64,000 bases of DNA from Burkholderia diffusa. Its GTDB lineage: Bacteria; Pseudomonadota; Gammaproteobacteria; Burkholderiales; Burkholderiaceae. This document shows positions 39,852-50,618 of this stretch, in pieces. The DNA is taken from assembly GCF_001718315.1 (NCBI RefSeq), contig NZ_CP013362.1, forward strand, positions 992,001 through 1,056,000, read 5' to 3'. How positions within the stretch are numbered: position 1 is the first letter of the stretch; the number at the start of each line of letters is the position of its first letter. Below the pieces are notes generated by a model. The model saw nothing but the letters and a program-made list of their open reading frames with translations. It ran no database searches and was not told the origin of the DNA. The translations under genes were made by a program, and so were the position numbers.

Positions 39852-40934
39852 ATGCGCGTCTTTAATTTCTCCGCCGGTCCTGCGGCGCTGCCCGAGGAAG
39901 TGCTGCGGCAGGCCGCCGACGAAATGCTCGACTGGCACGGCAGCGGCATGAGCGTGATGGAGATGAGCCATCGCGGCAAGGAATTCATGTCTATCCACGA
40001 GGCGGCGCTGACCGACCTGCGCGAGTTGCTCGATGTGCCGGCCAGCCACCGGATCCTGTTCCTGCAGGGCGGCGGCATCGCCGAGAACGCGATCGTGCCG
40101 ATGAACCTCCTCGGTTCGCGCAAGACCGCCGACTTCGTCGTGACGGGCTCGTGGTCGCAGAAGTCATTCAACGAAGCGAAGAAATACGGCACGCCGCATC
40201 TGGCCGCATCCGGTAAGACGGCCGACGGTTTCACTCGCGCGCCGGCCCGCGCCGAATGGCAACTGTCGAACGATCCGGCTTACGTGCATCTGTGCACGAA
40301 CGAGACGATCGACGGCGTCGAGACGTTCGAGATTCCCGATCTCGGCGACGTGCCGCTCGTCGCGGACGTGTCGTCGCACATCCTGTCGCGCCCGATGGAC
40401 GTCGCGAAGTACGGCGTGCTGTTTGGCGGCGCGCAGAAGAACATCGGGATTGCCGGCGTGACGGTCGTGATCGTTCGCGAGGATCTGCTCGATCGCGCGC
40501 TGTCGATCTGCCCGTCGGCATTCGAATGGAAGACGGTCGCCGAGAACAATTCGCTGTACAACACGCCGCCCACCTATGCGATCTACATCGCGGGCCTCGT
40601 GTTCCAGTGGCTGAAGCGGCAGGGCGGCCTCGAGGCGATCGAGGCGCGCAACGTCGAGAAGGCGAAGTTGCTCTACGACACGATCGATGCGAGCAGCTTC
40701 TATCTGAACAAGGTCGAGCCGGCGGCGCGTTCGCGAATGAACGTGCCCTTTTTCCTGGCCGACGAAACGCGCAATGAAGACTTCCTTGCCGGCGCAAAGG
40801 CGCGCGGGCTGCTGCAGCTGAAGGGCCACAAGTCCGTCGGCGGCATGCGGGCGTCGATCTACAACGCGGTGCCGCTCGAGGGCGTGAAGGCGCTCGTCGA
40901 GTACATGAAGGACTTCGAACAGCGCGGCGCCTGA
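39852..40934 (+). CDS. serC: Phosphoserine aminotransferase
   Basis: A 360-residue PLP enzyme converting 3-phosphohydroxypyruvate to phosphoserine, and 3-hydroxy-4-phosphohydroxythreonine for PLP synthesis. The N-terminus [17 protein letters not shown] is diagnostic. The PLP lysine lies in FGGAQKNIG, and the GMRASIYNA segment near the C-terminus is conserved. It starts the serC-pheA-tyrA-aroA-cmk-rpsA run, 34 bp upstream of pheA. Confidence 0.97.
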   Translation: MRVFNFSAGPAALPEEVLRQAADEMLDWHGSGMSVMEMSHRGKEFMSIHEAALTDLRELLDVPASHRILFLQGGGIAENAIVPMNLLGSRKTADFVVTGSWSQKSFNEAKKYGTPHLAASGKTADGFTRAPARAEWQLSNDPAYVHLCTNETIDGVETFEIPDLGDVPLVADVSSHILSRPMDVAKYGVLFGGAQKNIGIAGVTVVIVREDLLDRALSICPSAFEWKTVAENNSLYNTPPTYAIYIAGLVFQWLKRQGGLEAIEARNVEKAKLLYDTIDASSFYLNKVEPAARSRMNVPFFLADETRNEDFLAGAKARGLLQLKGHKSVGGMRASIYNAVPLEGVKALVEYMKDFEQRGA

Positions 40935-40968
40935 GCGCGGCGCTGTTCAAACAGCACGGCAACTACGC

Positions 40969-42051
40969 ATGGACGACGAACTGAATTCCCGCCTGAAACC
41001 GCTGCGTGACCGCATCGATGCGATCGACGCGCAGCTGATCGCGCTCCTCAATCAGCGTGCTGCGGTGGCGCTCGAGGTGGGCGAGGTCAAGAAGCATTTC
41101 AACGCGCCGGTGTTCCGGCCGGAGCGCGAACTGCAGGTGATCGCGCGTCTGCAGGACATGAGCGCGGGGCCACTTGCAAGCGAGCACATCAGCGCCATCT
41201 GGCGCGAGATCATGGCCGCGAGCCGCGCGCTCGAACAGACGATCCACGTCGCATTCCTCGGGCCGGTCGGCACGTACAGCGAACAGGCGATGTTCGAGTA
41301 TTTCGGCCAGTCGATCGAAGGGCTGCCGTGTCCGTCGATCGACGAGGTGTTCCGCTCGGTCGAGGCAGGCGCGTCCGCGTTCGGCATCGCGCCGGTCGAG
41401 AACTCGACCGAAGGCGCGGTGTCGCGCACGCTCGACCTGCTGCTGCAGACGCAGTTGCTGATCAGCGGCGAACTCGCGCTACCGATTCATCACAACCTGC
41501 TCACGCAGCGCGGCACGCTCGACGGCGTGACGCGCGTCTGCGCGCATGCGCAGGCGCTCGCGCAGTGCCAGCAGTGGCTTGCCGCGAACGCGCCGCAGCT
41601 TGAGCGGCAAGCGGTGTCGAGCAATGCGGAGGCCGCGCGTCTCGCAGCGGCGGACCCGAGCGTCGCGGCGATCGCCGGCGACCGAGCGGCCGCGCACTAC
41701 GGCCTGCAGATCGCGTTCTCGCTGATTCAGGACGATCCGCACAACCGCACGCGCTTCGTGATCATCGGCAAGCAGCCTGCCGGGCAGAGTGGTCATGACC
41801 AGACGTCACTGATCGTGTCGGTGAAGAACGAGCCGGGCGCGGTATTCAAGCTGCTCGAACCACTCGCGCGGCACGGTGTGTCGATGACGCGCTTCGAGTC
41901 GCGCCCGGCGCGGGTCGGCACGTGGGAGTACTACTTCTATATCGACATCGAAGGGCACCGGGATGAGCCAGCCGTGGCGGCCGCGCTCGCGGAGCTCGGC
42001 CAGAAGGCCGCGTTCCTGAAGATACTCGGTTCGTATCCGCGCGCGCGCTGA
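40969..42051 (+). CDS. pheA: Chorismate mutase/prephenate dehydratase (P-protein)
   Basis: A 360-residue bifunctional enzyme of phenylalanine synthesis. Residues about 5-90 are an AroQ-type chorismate mutase (LKPLRDRIDAIDAQLIALLN). Residues about 93-270 are prephenate dehydratase, with the catalytic NRTRFVII segment. The last 85 residues are an ACT domain with the phenylalanine-binding ESRP motif (FESRPAR), so feedback inhibition is expected. It is followed by tyrA after a 187-bp gap in which the aminotransferase of the classical supraoperon is missing. Confidence 0.97.
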   Translation: MDDELNSRLKPLRDRIDAIDAQLIALLNQRAAVALEVGEVKKHFNAPVFRPERELQVIARLQDMSAGPLASEHISAIWREIMAASRALEQTIHVAFLGPVGTYSEQAMFEYFGQSIEGLPCPSIDEVFRSVEAGASAFGIAPVENSTEGAVSRTLDLLLQTQLLISGELALPIHHNLLTQRGTLDGVTRVCAHAQALAQCQQWLAANAPQLERQAVSSNAEAARLAAADPSVAAIAGDRAAAHYGLQIAFSLIQDDPHNRTRFVIIGKQPAGQSGHDQTSLIVSVKNEPGAVFKLLEPLARHGVSMTRFESRPARVGTWEYYFYIDIEGHRDEPAVAAALAELGQKAAFLKILGSYPRAR

Positions 42052-42238
42052 CGCGTAGCGGCCGGTCGCCATCAGCGAACAGGCGGCGCGGCGAAGCGGG
42101 CAGGGCAGGCCGGGCGGCGCTGCCCAAGGCGGGTTCGGGCGGTATCCGGTGCAGGCCGCGCCGGATGCGAACCCGTTGCCCGAAATCTGGATTTCCGTGC
42201 GCGGGGCGACGTTCCGCGCGCGTCACTTGGCTCTTGTC

Positions 42239-43165
42239 GTGTCAGGCTTTGCATTCAACAAACTTGTCATCTTCGGCGTCGGCCTGATCGGCGGATCGCT
42301 GGCGCGCGCCCTGCGCGAGCGTGCACCGGGCGGTGCGGGCGAAGTCGTCGGCGTCGGCCGTGCACGTGCGTCGGTCGAGCGTGCGCTCGCGCTCGGCGTA
42401 ATCGATCGTGCGGTGGCGCTCGACGACGATGCGCAATTGCGCGACGCGCTTGCTGGTGCCGATCTCGTGCTGCTGGCCGCGCCCGTCGCGCAAACGGGCC
42501 CGTTGCTCGCGCGCATCGCACAGTGGCTCGACGCTGCGACGATCGTCACCGACGCCGGCAGCACCAAGTCCGACGTCGTCGCGGCGGCACGCGATGCGCT
42601 CGGTGCGCGGATCGCACAATTCGTGCCGGGCCATCCGATCGCCGGGCGCGAATCGAGCGGCGTCGAGGCCGCGCTGCCGGATCTGTACGTCGGGCGCAAC
42701 GTCGTGCTGTGTCCGCTGCCGGAGAACGCGCCGGAAGCGGTCGCGCGGATCGATGCGATGTGGCGGGCGACCGGCGCCGACGTGCGCACAATGAGCACAG
42801 CGCAGCACGATCGCGTGTTCGCGTCGATCAGTCATCTGCCGCACGTGCTGTCGTTCGCGCTCGTCGAGCAGATTCTCGGCGAGGCGGATGCCGAACTGAA
42901 ATTCTCGTACGCGGCGGGCGGCTTCCGTGACTTCACACGGATTGCGGCGTCCAGCCCGGAAATGTGGCGCGACGTGTGTGTCGCGAATCGCGTGGCGCTG
43001 CTCGATGAGCTCGACGGCTACACGCGCGTGCTCGCCCGGCTGCGTGCGGCGATCGACGCCGGCGATGGCGCGGCGCTCGAAGCCGTGTTCACGCGCTCGC
43101 GCGCTGCACGCAAGGCATGGCAGGAACGTGGCGCGAGGCCTGCTGCCGAACCGGTCAAGAAATAA
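42239..43165 (+). CDS. tyrA: Prephenate/arogenate dehydrogenase
   Basis: A 308-residue NAD(P)-dependent dehydrogenase of tyrosine synthesis. The nucleotide-binding motif [11 protein letters not shown] is at the N-terminus, and the catalytic region includes [15 protein letters not shown]. The HxxxxxxxSHLPH segment (residues about 195-208) is present. I chose the GTG at 42239 because the coding similarity begins there; a frame extending to 42149 adds 30 residues of unlike composition. There is no ACT domain, so feedback control may be weaker than in longer TyrA types. Downstream, aroA begins 20 bp later. Confidence 0.93.
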   Translation: MSGFAFNKLVIFGVGLIGGSLARALRERAPGGAGEVVGVGRARASVERALALGVIDRAVALDDDAQLRDALAGADLVLLAAPVAQTGPLLARIAQWLDAATIVTDAGSTKSDVVAAARDALGARIAQFVPGHPIAGRESSGVEAALPDLYVGRNVVLCPLPENAPEAVARIDAMWRATGADVRTMSTAQHDRVFASISHLPHVLSFALVEQILGEADAELKFSYAAGGFRDFTRIAASSPEMWRDVCVANRVALLDELDGYTRVLARLRAAIDAGDGAALEAVFTRSRAARKAWQERGARPAAEPVKK

Positions 43166-43185
43166 CAGGAAACAGGACGATTCCC

Positions 43186-44490
43186 ATGGACTATCTCGAT
43201 CTCGGTCCGTATTCCGGCGCAGCGGGTACCGTGCGCCTGCCCGGCTCGAAAAGCATCTCGAACCGCGTGCTCCTGCTCGCGGCGCTTGCCGAAGGCGATA
43301 CGACGATCACCAACCTGCTGGATTCCGACGACACGCGTGTGATGCTCGACGCGCTTGGCAAGCTTGGTGTGAAGCTCGCGCGCGACGGTGACACCTGTGT
43401 CGTCACCGGCACGCGCGGCGCGTTCACCGCGAAGACCGCCGATCTTTTCCTCGGCAACGCGGGCACCGCGGTGCGACCGTTGACCGCGGCGCTCGCGGTC
43501 AACGGCGGCGACTATCGCGTGCACGGCGTGCCGCGCATGCACGAGCGGCCGATCGGCGACCTCGTCGACGGCTTGCGTCAGATCGGCGCGCAGATCGACT
43601 ACGAGCAAAACGAAGGCTTTCCGCCGCTGCGAATCAAGCCTGCGGCGATCACGGTCGACGCGCCGATCCGCGTGCGCGGCGACGTGTCGAGCCAGTTCCT
43701 CACCGCGCTGCTGATGACGCTGCCGCTCGTGAAGGCGAAGGACGGCAGGATCGTCGTCGAAGTCGACGGCGAACTGATCTCGAAGCCGTACATCGACATC
43801 ACGATCCGGCTGATGGCACGCTTCGGCGTGACCGTCGAGCGCGACGGCTGGCAGCGCTTCGTCGTGCCGGCCGGTGTCCGCTATCGTTCGCCGGGGCACA
43901 TCATGGTCGAGGGCGATGCGTCGTCGGCCTCGTACTTCCTTGCGGCCGGCGCGCTCGGCGGCGGCCCGCTGCGCGTCGAGGGCGTGGGGCGCGCGAGCAT
44001 CCAGGGCGACGTCGGCTTCGCGAACGCGCTGATGCAGATGGGCGCGAACGTCGCGATGGGCGACGACTGGATCGAGGTGCGCGGCATCGGCCATGACCAC
44101 GGCAAGCTCGAGCCGATCGACATGGATTTCAACCTGATTCCCGACGCGGCGATGACCATCGCGGTCGCGGCGCTGTTCGCGAGCGGCACGAGCACGCTGC
44201 GCAACATCGCGAGCTGGCGCGTGAAGGAAACCGACCGCATCGCCGCGATGGCGACCGAGCTGCGCAAGGTCGGCGCAATCGTCGAGGAAGGCCCCGATTA
44301 CCTGGTCGTCACGCCGCCGCAACGGCTCACGCCGAACGCAGCGATCGACACGTACGACGATCACCGGATGGCGATGTGCTTCTCGCTCGTCAGCCTGGGC
44401 GGCGTGCCCGTGCGGATCAACGATCCGAAGTGCGTCGGCAAGACGTTCCCCGACTATTTCGACCGCTTCGCCGCGCTCGCCAAAGCCTGA
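43186..44490 (+). CDS. aroA: 3-phosphoshikimate 1-carboxyvinyltransferase (EPSP synthase)
   Basis: A 434-residue enzyme making EPSP from shikimate 3-phosphate and phosphoenolpyruvate. It has [10 protein letters not shown] near the N-terminus and [15 protein letters not shown], the class I (glyphosate-sensitive) signature. Later come GDASSASYF and [19 protein letters not shown]. Length and motifs are complete. It lies between tyrA and cmk with short gaps (20 and 13 bp), consistent with a single transcript. Confidence 0.97.
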   Translation: MDYLDLGPYSGAAGTVRLPGSKSISNRVLLLAALAEGDTTITNLLDSDDTRVMLDALGKLGVKLARDGDTCVVTGTRGAFTAKTADLFLGNAGTAVRPLTAALAVNGGDYRVHGVPRMHERPIGDLVDGLRQIGAQIDYEQNEGFPPLRIKPAAITVDAPIRVRGDVSSQFLTALLMTLPLVKAKDGRIVVEVDGELISKPYIDITIRLMARFGVTVERDGWQRFVVPAGVRYRSPGHIMVEGDASSASYFLAAGALGGGPLRVEGVGRASIQGDVGFANALMQMGANVAMGDDWIEVRGIGHDHGKLEPIDMDFNLIPDAAMTIAVAALFASGTSTLRNIASWRVKETDRIAAMATELRKVGAIVEEGPDYLVVTPPQRLTPNAAIDTYDDHRMAMCFSLVSLGGVPVRINDPKCVGKTFPDYFDRFAALAKA

Positions 44491-44503
44491 CCCGACAGTC
44501 CCG

Positions 44504-45190
44504 ATGAAATCGACCCGACCCTTTCACCCGACACCCGTCATCACGATCGACGGTCCCACCGCTTCCGGCAAGGGGACCGTGGCGGCGCTCGTCGCCGCGC
44601 ATCTCGGTTTCCACCTGCTCGACAGCGGCGCACTGTACCGTCTCGCGGCGCTCGCGAGCGTACGCTACGGTATCGCGGCGGAGGACATCGACGCGCTCGT
44701 GAAGCTGATCGACGATCTTCACATCACGTTCCGCGAGGGCTGCGCGCAGCTCGACGGCGTTGACGTGTCGAACGACATCCGCGCCGAAGCGGTCGGCAAC
44801 CGTGCGTCGGCGATTGCCGTGCACGGGCCGGTGCGTGCGGCGCTCGTCGCACGCCAGCGTGCGTTCCGCAAGACGCCGGGCCTCGTCGCCGATGGCCGCG
44901 ACATGGGCACCGTGATCTTCCCGGACGCCGTGCTGAAGGTGTTTCTGACGGCCAGCGCCGAGGCGCGTGCGGCCAGACGGCATAAGCAATTGATGCAAAA
45001 AGGTTTTTCTGCTAATATAGATAACTTGCTCCGGGATCTTCGTGAACGTGACGCGCGCGACAGCAATCGCGCGGCCGCGCCGCTGAAGCCTGCGGCAGAT
45101 GCCAAGCTGCTCGATACGTCGGCGCTTTCGGTCGATGAAGCCGTCGACCAGGTGCTGCAGTGGTACCGGGCGCTCGGTCAGCCCGCCTGA
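44504..45190 (+). CDS. cmk: Cytidylate kinase
   Basis: A 228-residue kinase phosphorylating CMP and dCMP. The P-loop [13 protein letters not shown] is near residues 14-26. The CMP-binding insert and the [11 protein letters not shown] motif are present, with [12 protein letters not shown] in the lid region. Near codon 165 the DNA is locally AT-rich (GGTTTTTCTGCTAATATAGATAAC), unlike the rest of the gene. That stretch could include an internal promoter for rpsA, though this is only a composition argument. Confidence 0.96.
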   Translation: MKSTRPFHPTPVITIDGPTASGKGTVAALVAAHLGFHLLDSGALYRLAALASVRYGIAAEDIDALVKLIDDLHITFREGCAQLDGVDVSNDIRAEAVGNRASAIAVHGPVRAALVARQRAFRKTPGLVADGRDMGTVIFPDAVLKVFLTASAEARAARRHKQLMQKGFSANIDNLLRDLRERDARDSNRAAAPLKPAADAKLLDTSALSVDEAVDQVLQWYRALGQPA

Positions 45191-45331
45191 AAAGGCAGGC
45201 AGCAGTAGGTGCTTTGTGCGAGAAGCGCGGAGCGTGTTTCGAACCCTTAACCCCGTGTGGCTTCGATCTGGCCCTTTCAGCCTGCCATTCCGGCCGGCGT
45301 GGCACAGCGATCCATGCACAATCAGATTTTT

Positions 45332-47044
45332 ATGTCCGACCTGCAAACCTCCACCCCGAATACCGAATCCTTTGCGGCTCTGTTCGAAGAGTCGCTGACC
45401 CGCCAAGACATGCGCGCCGGCGAAGTGATTTCCGCCGAAGTCGTGCGCGTCGACCACAACTTCGTGGTCGTCAATGCAGGCCTGAAGTCCGAGGCTTACA
45501 TTCCGATCGAGGAATTCCTGAACGATCAGGGCGAGGTTGAGGTGCAGTCGGGCGATTTCGTGTCCGTCGCGATCGACGCACTCGAAAACGGCTACGGCGA
45601 CACGATCCTGTCGCGCGACAAGGCGAAGCGCCTTGCATCGTGGCTGTCGCTGGAAAAGGCTCTCGACAACAACGAACTCGTCACCGGCACGATCACCGGC
45701 AAGGTGAAGGGCGGCATGACCGTGATGGTCAACGGCATCCGCGCGTTCCTGCCGGGTTCGCTGGTCGACACGCGTCCGGTCAAGGACACGACCCCGTACG
45801 AAGGCAAGACGCTCGAGTTCCGCGTGATCAAGCTCGATCGCAAGCGTAACAACGTCGTGCTGTCGCGTCGTGCAGTGATCGAAGCAACGCAAGGCGAAGA
45901 GCGCGCGAAGCTGCTCGAGACGCTGAAGGAAGGCGCGATCGTCAACGGCGTGGTCAAGAACATCACCGACTACGGCGCGTTCGTCGACCTCGGCGGCATC
46001 GACGGCCTGCTGCACATCACCGACATCGCATGGCGTCGTGTGCGTCACCCGAGCGAAGTCCTGTCGGTTGGCCAGGAAGTCACCGCGAAGATCCTCAAGT
46101 TCGATCAAGAGAAGAACCGCGTCTCGCTGGGCATCAAGCAACTGGGCGACGATCCGTGGGAAGGCATCTCGCGCCGTTACCCGTCGGGCACGCGCCTGTT
46201 CGGCAAGGTCACGAACATCACCGACTACGGCGCATTCGTCGAAGTGGAATCGGGCATCGAAGGCCTCGTCCACGTGTCGGAAATGGACTGGACCAACAAG
46301 AACGTTGCGCCGTCGAAGGTTGTTCAGCTGGGCGACGAAGTCGAAGTCATGGTCCTCGAGATCGACGAAGATCGTCGTCGTATCAGCCTCGGCATGAAGC
46401 AGTGCAAGCCGAACCCGTGGGACGACTTCAGCCGCAACTTCAAGAAGGGCGACAAGATCACGGGCGCAATCAAGTCGATCACCGACTTCGGCGTGTTCAT
46501 CGGTCTGCCGGGCGGCATCGACGGCCTGGTCCACCTGTCGGACCTGTCGTGGAGCGAAGCTGGCGAAGAAGCCGTTCGCAAGTACAAGAAGGGCGACGAA
46601 GTCGAAGCGATCGTGCTCGGTATCGACGTCGAGAAGGAGCGTATTTCGCTCGGCATCAAGCAGCTCGAAGGCGACCCGTTCAGCAACTACGTTGCAATGA
46701 ACGACAAGGGTTCGATCGTCGACGGCGTGGTGAAGTCGGTCGATGCGAAGGGCGCGGTCGTCACGCTGACGGGTGACGTCGAAGGCTACCTGCGTGCATC
46801 GGAAATCTCGCAGGATCGCGTCGAAGACGCACGCAACGTGCTGAAGGAAGGCGACAAGGTCAACGCGATGGTGATCAACATCGATCGCAAGTCGCGTGGC
46901 ATCAACCTGTCGATCAAGGCGAAGGATTCGGCCGAACAACAGGAAGCAATCCGCGGCCTGCAGTCGGACACGAGCGCTGCCGCGACCGGTACGACCAACC
47001 TCGGCGCGCTGCTGAAGGCGAAGCTCGACGGCCAGAACCAGTAA
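45332..47044 (+). CDS. rpsA: 30S ribosomal protein S1
   Basis: A 570-residue RNA-binding ribosomal protein composed of six S1 (OB-fold) repeats, for example [37 protein letters not shown] and [19 protein letters not shown]. It recruits mRNAs to the small subunit. The start [10 protein letters not shown] matches the family; the longer frame upstream is leader. There is no classical Shine-Dalgarno close to the ATG, as often seen for S1 genes, which are autoregulated translationally. ihfB follows 22 bp later. Confidence 0.98.
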   Translation: MSDLQTSTPNTESFAALFEESLTRQDMRAGEVISAEVVRVDHNFVVVNAGLKSEAYIPIEEFLNDQGEVEVQSGDFVSVAIDALENGYGDTILSRDKAKRLASWLSLEKALDNNELVTGTITGKVKGGMTVMVNGIRAFLPGSLVDTRPVKDTTPYEGKTLEFRVIKLDRKRNNVVLSRRAVIEATQGEERAKLLETLKEGAIVNGVVKNITDYGAFVDLGGIDGLLHITDIAWRRVRHPSEVLSVGQEVTAKILKFDQEKNRVSLGIKQLGDDPWEGISRRYPSGTRLFGKVTNITDYGAFVEVESGIEGLVHVSEMDWTNKNVAPSKVVQLGDEVEVMVLEIDEDRRRISLGMKQCKPNPWDDFSRNFKKGDKITGAIKSITDFGVFIGLPGGIDGLVHLSDLSWSEAGEEAVRKYKKGDEVEAIVLGIDVEKERISLGIKQLEGDPFSNYVAMNDKGSIVDGVVKSVDAKGAVVTLTGDVEGYLRASEISQDRVEDARNVLKEGDKVNAMVINIDRKSRGINLSIKAKDSAEQQEAIRGLQSDTSAAATGTTNLGALLKAKLDGQNQ

Positions 47045-47066
47045 GCCTCACGAGGTCTGCTGAAGT

Positions 47067-47390
47067 ATGACCAAATCCGAGTTGGTCGCGCAGCTGGCAC
47101 TGCGATTTCCGCAACTTGTCCTCAAGGATGCGGATTTCGCGGTGAAAACGATGCTCGATGCGATGTCCGACGCCCTGTCGAAAGGGCATCGTATCGAAAT
47201 TCGGGGTTTCGGCAGCTTCGGCCTCAACCGTCGTCCGGCGCGCGTCGGACGCAATCCGAAGTCGGGAGAGAAAGTGCAGGTGCCCGAGAAGTTCGTGCCT
47301 CACTTCAAGCCTGGCAAGGAATTGCGTGAACGCGTCGACGGTCGCGCCGGCGAGCCGCTGAAAGCTGATGATCCGGACGACGAGCGTTGA
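47067..47390 (+). CDS. ihfB: Integration host factor subunit beta
   Basis: A 107-residue DNA-bending nucleoid protein that pairs with IHF-alpha. It has the N-terminal [17 protein letters not shown] and the HU/IHF signature [22 protein letters not shown]. The beta-arm Pro lies in RNPKSG. It is about 10 residues longer at the C-terminus than the E. coli protein. The rpsA-ihfB pairing is conserved in proteobacteria. A strong terminator follows. Confidence 0.97.
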   Translation: MTKSELVAQLALRFPQLVLKDADFAVKTMLDAMSDALSKGHRIEIRGFGSFGLNRRPARVGRNPKSGEKVQVPEKFVPHFKPGKELRERVDGRAGEPLKADDPDDER

Positions 47391-47433
47391 GCGTCGTTCG
47401 GTTTGCCCGGAATCCGTCCGGCGAAGGCTGAAG

Positions 47434-47463
47434 AAAAAAGCGCCCCTTGCGGGCGCTTTTTTC
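47434..47463 (+). terminator. Terminator after ihfB
   Basis: AAAAAAGCGCCC and GGGCGCTTTTTT form a stem around CTTGC, with a T-rich 3' arm. It ends the rpsA-ihfB transcript about 45 bp after the stop codon. Confidence 0.92.
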
Positions 47464-47600
47464 ATTTCCGGAGGCCGCGTGACAACGTGTGCCCGCAGGA
47501 TGTGCGGTGACGCGGAAACGCTTCCTTTACAATACGGGTCGATTCGGCGCCGCGAAGGGGAGTCGCGCGCCACGGCAAACCTCAACAAAGAGAGGGCTAC

Positions 47601-47894
47601 ATGAAGTTTATCGTCTGGCTGATCCGGGTATTGGTGTTCGTGCTGCTGCTGGTGCTTGCACTGGCCAATACGCAAACCGCGACGCTGAATTTCGTTGCCG
47701 GATACGCATGGCAAGCGCCGCTGATCCTGATCGGCCTCGCGTTCTTCGTCGTGGGGCTGCTGGCCGGCCTGCTGTCCGCGCTGCCGTCGATCTTCCGCCT
47801 GCGCGTCGAGAACGGGCGCCTGAAACGCGATCTGCGCGCAGCGCGCGAAACCCCGGCCGTCGTCGACCAGCCGCCGATGCCGCCCGTTATTTAA
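47601..47894 (+). CDS. lapA: LapA-type inner-membrane protein
   Basis: A 97-residue protein with two transmembrane helices (residues about 4-22 and 40-64), the NTQTATLNF loop between them, and a charged C-terminal tail. This is the LapA/YciS (DUF1049) pattern. LapA works with LapB in assembling and controlling LPS synthesis. It has an AGAGGG ribosome site and is followed 53 bp later by lapB, the usual order. Confidence 0.9.
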   Translation: MKFIVWLIRVLVFVLLLVLALANTQTATLNFVAGYAWQAPLILIGLAFFVVGLLAGLLSALPSIFRLRVENGRLKRDLRAARETPAVVDQPPMPPVI

Positions 47895-47947
47895 CATCGA
47901 CGCCGCGCGACCTTCGCGCGGTTTTCGTCTCTGCTTCGATATTTCGC

Positions 47948-49120
47948 ATGGATCTGGATTTCTGGTGGTTGCTCGCGATTCCGGTGGCGTTCGCGCTCGG
48001 CTGGGCGGCGTCACGCTATGACCTGAAGAACCTCCTGTCGGAGAGCGCCAACCTGCCGCGATCGTATTTCCGCGGCCTGAACTTTCTGCTGAACGAACAA
48101 CCGGACAAGGCGATCGACGCGTTCATCGAGGTCGCGAAGCTCGACCCCGAGACGGTCGAGCTGCACTTCGCGCTCGGCAACCTGTTTCGCCGTCGCGGCG
48201 AAACGGACCGTGCAATCCGCGTGCATCAGAACCTGTTGAGCCGCACGGACCTGCCGGTGAACGAGCGCGATCACGCGCTGTACGAGCTCGGCCAGGATTT
48301 CCTGAAGGCCGGCCTGCTCGATCGTGCGGAAGAGGCCTTCCACCGCCTTGCCGATGGCGATTACGCACTGGGCGCGCAGCGGGCGCTGCTGACGATCTAC
48401 GAGATCGAGAAGGACTGGAACAAGTCGATTGATACCGCGAAGCGCATCGAATCGATGAGCGACAAGCTGCTCGGCACCGAAATCGCGCAGTTCCATTGCG
48501 AACTCGCGCAGGACGCGCTGCAACGCAAGAACACCGCGGCCGCGGCCGAGCAACTGACGCTTGCGCTTGCAGCGAACCCGCAGAACGTCCGCGCGACGAT
48601 CCTGTCCGGCGATGCCGCGCAGGCGGCGGCTGATCACGCGGCCGCGATCGAGCACTGGAAGCGTGTCGAAGCGCAGAATCCGGCGTATCTGCCGCTCGTC
48701 GCCGACAAGCTGATGAAGGCTTACGTCGCGCTCGACAAGCCGGTCGAGGGCGCCGAGTTGCTGATGGGCTACGTCGATCGTTATCCGTCGAACGACCTGC
48801 TCGATATCGCTTATCAGCACATCGCCGGCTTGCGTGGCCAGGAAGCGGCGCATACGCTCGCGCGCACGCAGATGGAGAAGTCGCCGAACCTGTCGGGCAT
48901 GCTGCACCTGCTCGATGCGCAGATCGCGGCTGCCGACGAGCCGCGTCGTAAGGAACTTGAAATGATGCGTGCGCTGATCAAGCAGCGCACCAAGAATCTG
49001 CCACGCTATACGTGCCAAAATTGCGGTTTCCGGGCACGGCTCTTCTACTGGCAGTGCCCCGGATGCAGCGGCTGGGAAACCTATGCGCCGCGCCGCGTCG
49101 AACCTGCGATGCCGGGCTGA
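47948..49120 (+). CDS. lapB: LPS assembly protein B (YciM)
   Basis: A 390-residue protein with an N-terminal membrane anchor (residues about 3-20), a series of TPR repeats on the cytoplasmic side, and a C-terminal rubredoxin-like metal site Cys356, 359, 370 and 373. In E. coli LapB links FtsH to LpxC turnover and so sets LPS output. The start MDLDFWWLLA is chosen at the anchor. Neighbouring ugd, hldA and hldD supply LPS sugar precursors, so the cluster as a whole serves the outer membrane. Confidence 0.94.
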   Translation: MDLDFWWLLAIPVAFALGWAASRYDLKNLLSESANLPRSYFRGLNFLLNEQPDKAIDAFIEVAKLDPETVELHFALGNLFRRRGETDRAIRVHQNLLSRTDLPVNERDHALYELGQDFLKAGLLDRAEEAFHRLADGDYALGAQRALLTIYEIEKDWNKSIDTAKRIESMSDKLLGTEIAQFHCELAQDALQRKNTAAAAEQLTLALAANPQNVRATILSGDAAQAAADHAAAIEHWKRVEAQNPAYLPLVADKLMKAYVALDKPVEGAELLMGYVDRYPSNDLLDIAYQHIAGLRGQEAAHTLARTQMEKSPNLSGMLHLLDAQIAAADEPRRKELEMMRALIKQRTKNLPRYTCQNCGFRARLFYWQCPGCSGWETYAPRRVEPAMPG

Positions 49121-49210
49121 TCCCGGCGTTCGGCGAGCAAGCGCTGCGGTTGTCGCCGGGCCTGGCCCGACGGCCAAGTTAGTCATTTACCGGGACGTAC
49201 CGGAACATCT

Positions 49211-50611
49211 ATGAAAATCACCATTATCGGCACTGGCTATGTCGGTCTCGTCACGGGCTCCTGCCTCGCCGAGATCGGCCACGACGTCTTCTGTCTGGAC
49301 GTCGATCCGCGCAAGATCGAGATCCTGAACAACGGCGGGATGCCGATTCACGAACCGGGCCTGCTGGACATCATCGCGCGCAACCGCGCGGCAGGGCGTC
49401 TGCGCTTCTCGACCGACATCGAGGCGAGCGTTGCTCACGGTGAGATCCAGTTCATCGCGGTCGGCACGCCGCCCGACGAGGACGGGTCGGCCGACCTGCA
49501 ATACGTGCTCGAGGCCGCGCGCAACATCGGCCGTTACATGACCGGTTTCAAGGTGATCGTCGACAAGTCGACCGTGCCGGTCGGCACCGCGCAGCGCGTG
49601 CGCGCGGTGGTCGACGAGGCACTCGGCGCGCGTGGCCTAGCGGGCAGCGTCGCGCATCGCTTCTCCGTCGTGTCGAATCCGGAATTCCTGAAGGAAGGCG
49701 CGGCAGTCGAGGACTTCATGCGCCCCGATCGAATCATCATCGGTGTCGACGACGACGAGACGGGCACGGTGGCGCGCGAGAAGATGAAGAAGCTGTACGC
49801 GCCGTTCAACCGCAATCACGAGCGCACGATCTACATGGACGTTCGTTCGGCTGAATTCGCGAAATACGCTGCAAATGCGATGCTCGCGACGCGTATTTCA
49901 TTCATGAACGAGATGTCGAATCTTGCCGACAAGGTCGGCGCCGACATCGAAGCCGTGCGTCGCGGGATCGGTTCCGATCCGCGCATCGGCTATCACTTCC
50001 TGTACGCGGGCGTCGGTTACGGCGGCTCGTGCTTCCCGAAGGACGTGCAGGCATTGATTCGCACCGCGAGCGAAAACGGCCAGCCGCTGCGCATCCTGGA
50101 GGCCGTCGAGGCGGCAAACTCGGCGCAGAAGGACGTGCTGATCGGCAAGATCGAGCAGCGCTTCGGCGCGGACTTGACCGGTCGCGAATTCGCGGTCTGG
50201 GGCCTCGCGTTCAAGCCGAACACGGACGACATGCGCGAGGCGCCGAGCCGCCGGCTGATCGCTGCGCTGCTCGCGCGTGGCGCGACCGTGCGCGCGTACG
50301 ATCCGGTCGCGATCGACGAGGCGCGCCGCGTGTTTGCGCTCGATCTCGGCGAGGCCTCCGACGCGCTCGCGCGCCTGCACTTCGTCGATACCCAGGACGA
50401 GGCCGTGACCGCAGCGGATGCGCTCGTGATCGTCACCGAATGGAAGGAATTCAGGAGCCCGGATTTCACGCGCCTGAAGGCCGAGCTGAAGGCGCCGGTG
50501 ATCTTTGATGGGCGCAATCTGTACGAGCCGGACGCGATGGCCGAACTCGGCATCGACTACCATGCGATCGGGCGTCCGCATGTCGACCCCCAGTCCTCCC
50601 CCCGTGGATGA
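49211..50611 (+). CDS. ugd: UDP-glucose 6-dehydrogenase
   Basis: A 466-residue NAD-dependent enzyme oxidising UDP-glucose to UDP-glucuronate. The NAD motif [10 protein letters not shown] is at residues 7-16, the catalytic cysteine in [10 protein letters not shown] near residue 278, and the C-terminal UDP-binding domain is complete. In Burkholderia UDP-glucuronate feeds 4-amino-4-deoxyarabinose addition to lipid A and exopolysaccharide synthesis. It begins a three-gene run with hldA (7-bp gap) and hldD. Confidence 0.96.
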   Translation: MKITIIGTGYVGLVTGSCLAEIGHDVFCLDVDPRKIEILNNGGMPIHEPGLLDIIARNRAAGRLRFSTDIEASVAHGEIQFIAVGTPPDEDGSADLQYVLEAARNIGRYMTGFKVIVDKSTVPVGTAQRVRAVVDEALGARGLAGSVAHRFSVVSNPEFLKEGAAVEDFMRPDRIIIGVDDDETGTVAREKMKKLYAPFNRNHERTIYMDVRSAEFAKYAANAMLATRISFMNEMSNLADKVGADIEAVRRGIGSDPRIGYHFLYAGVGYGGSCFPKDVQALIRTASENGQPLRILEAVEAANSAQKDVLIGKIEQRFGADLTGREFAVWGLAFKPNTDDMREAPSRRLIAALLARGATVRAYDPVAIDEARRVFALDLGEASDALARLHFVDTQDEAVTAADALVIVTEWKEFRSPDFTRLKAELKAPVIFDGRNLYEPDAMAELGIDYHAIGRPHVDPQSSPRG

Positions 50612-50618
50612 ACGCACG

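Noticed and set aside
44417..46939. An 840-codon minus-strand open frame opposite aroA, cmk and rpsA.
   Set aside because: Long antisense frames are expected in very high-GC DNA. It crosses three recognised genes and shows no domain pattern.
45332..47044. Internally repeated sequence within rpsA considered as a DNA repeat element.
   Set aside because: It is explained by six homologous S1 domains of the ribosomal protein.
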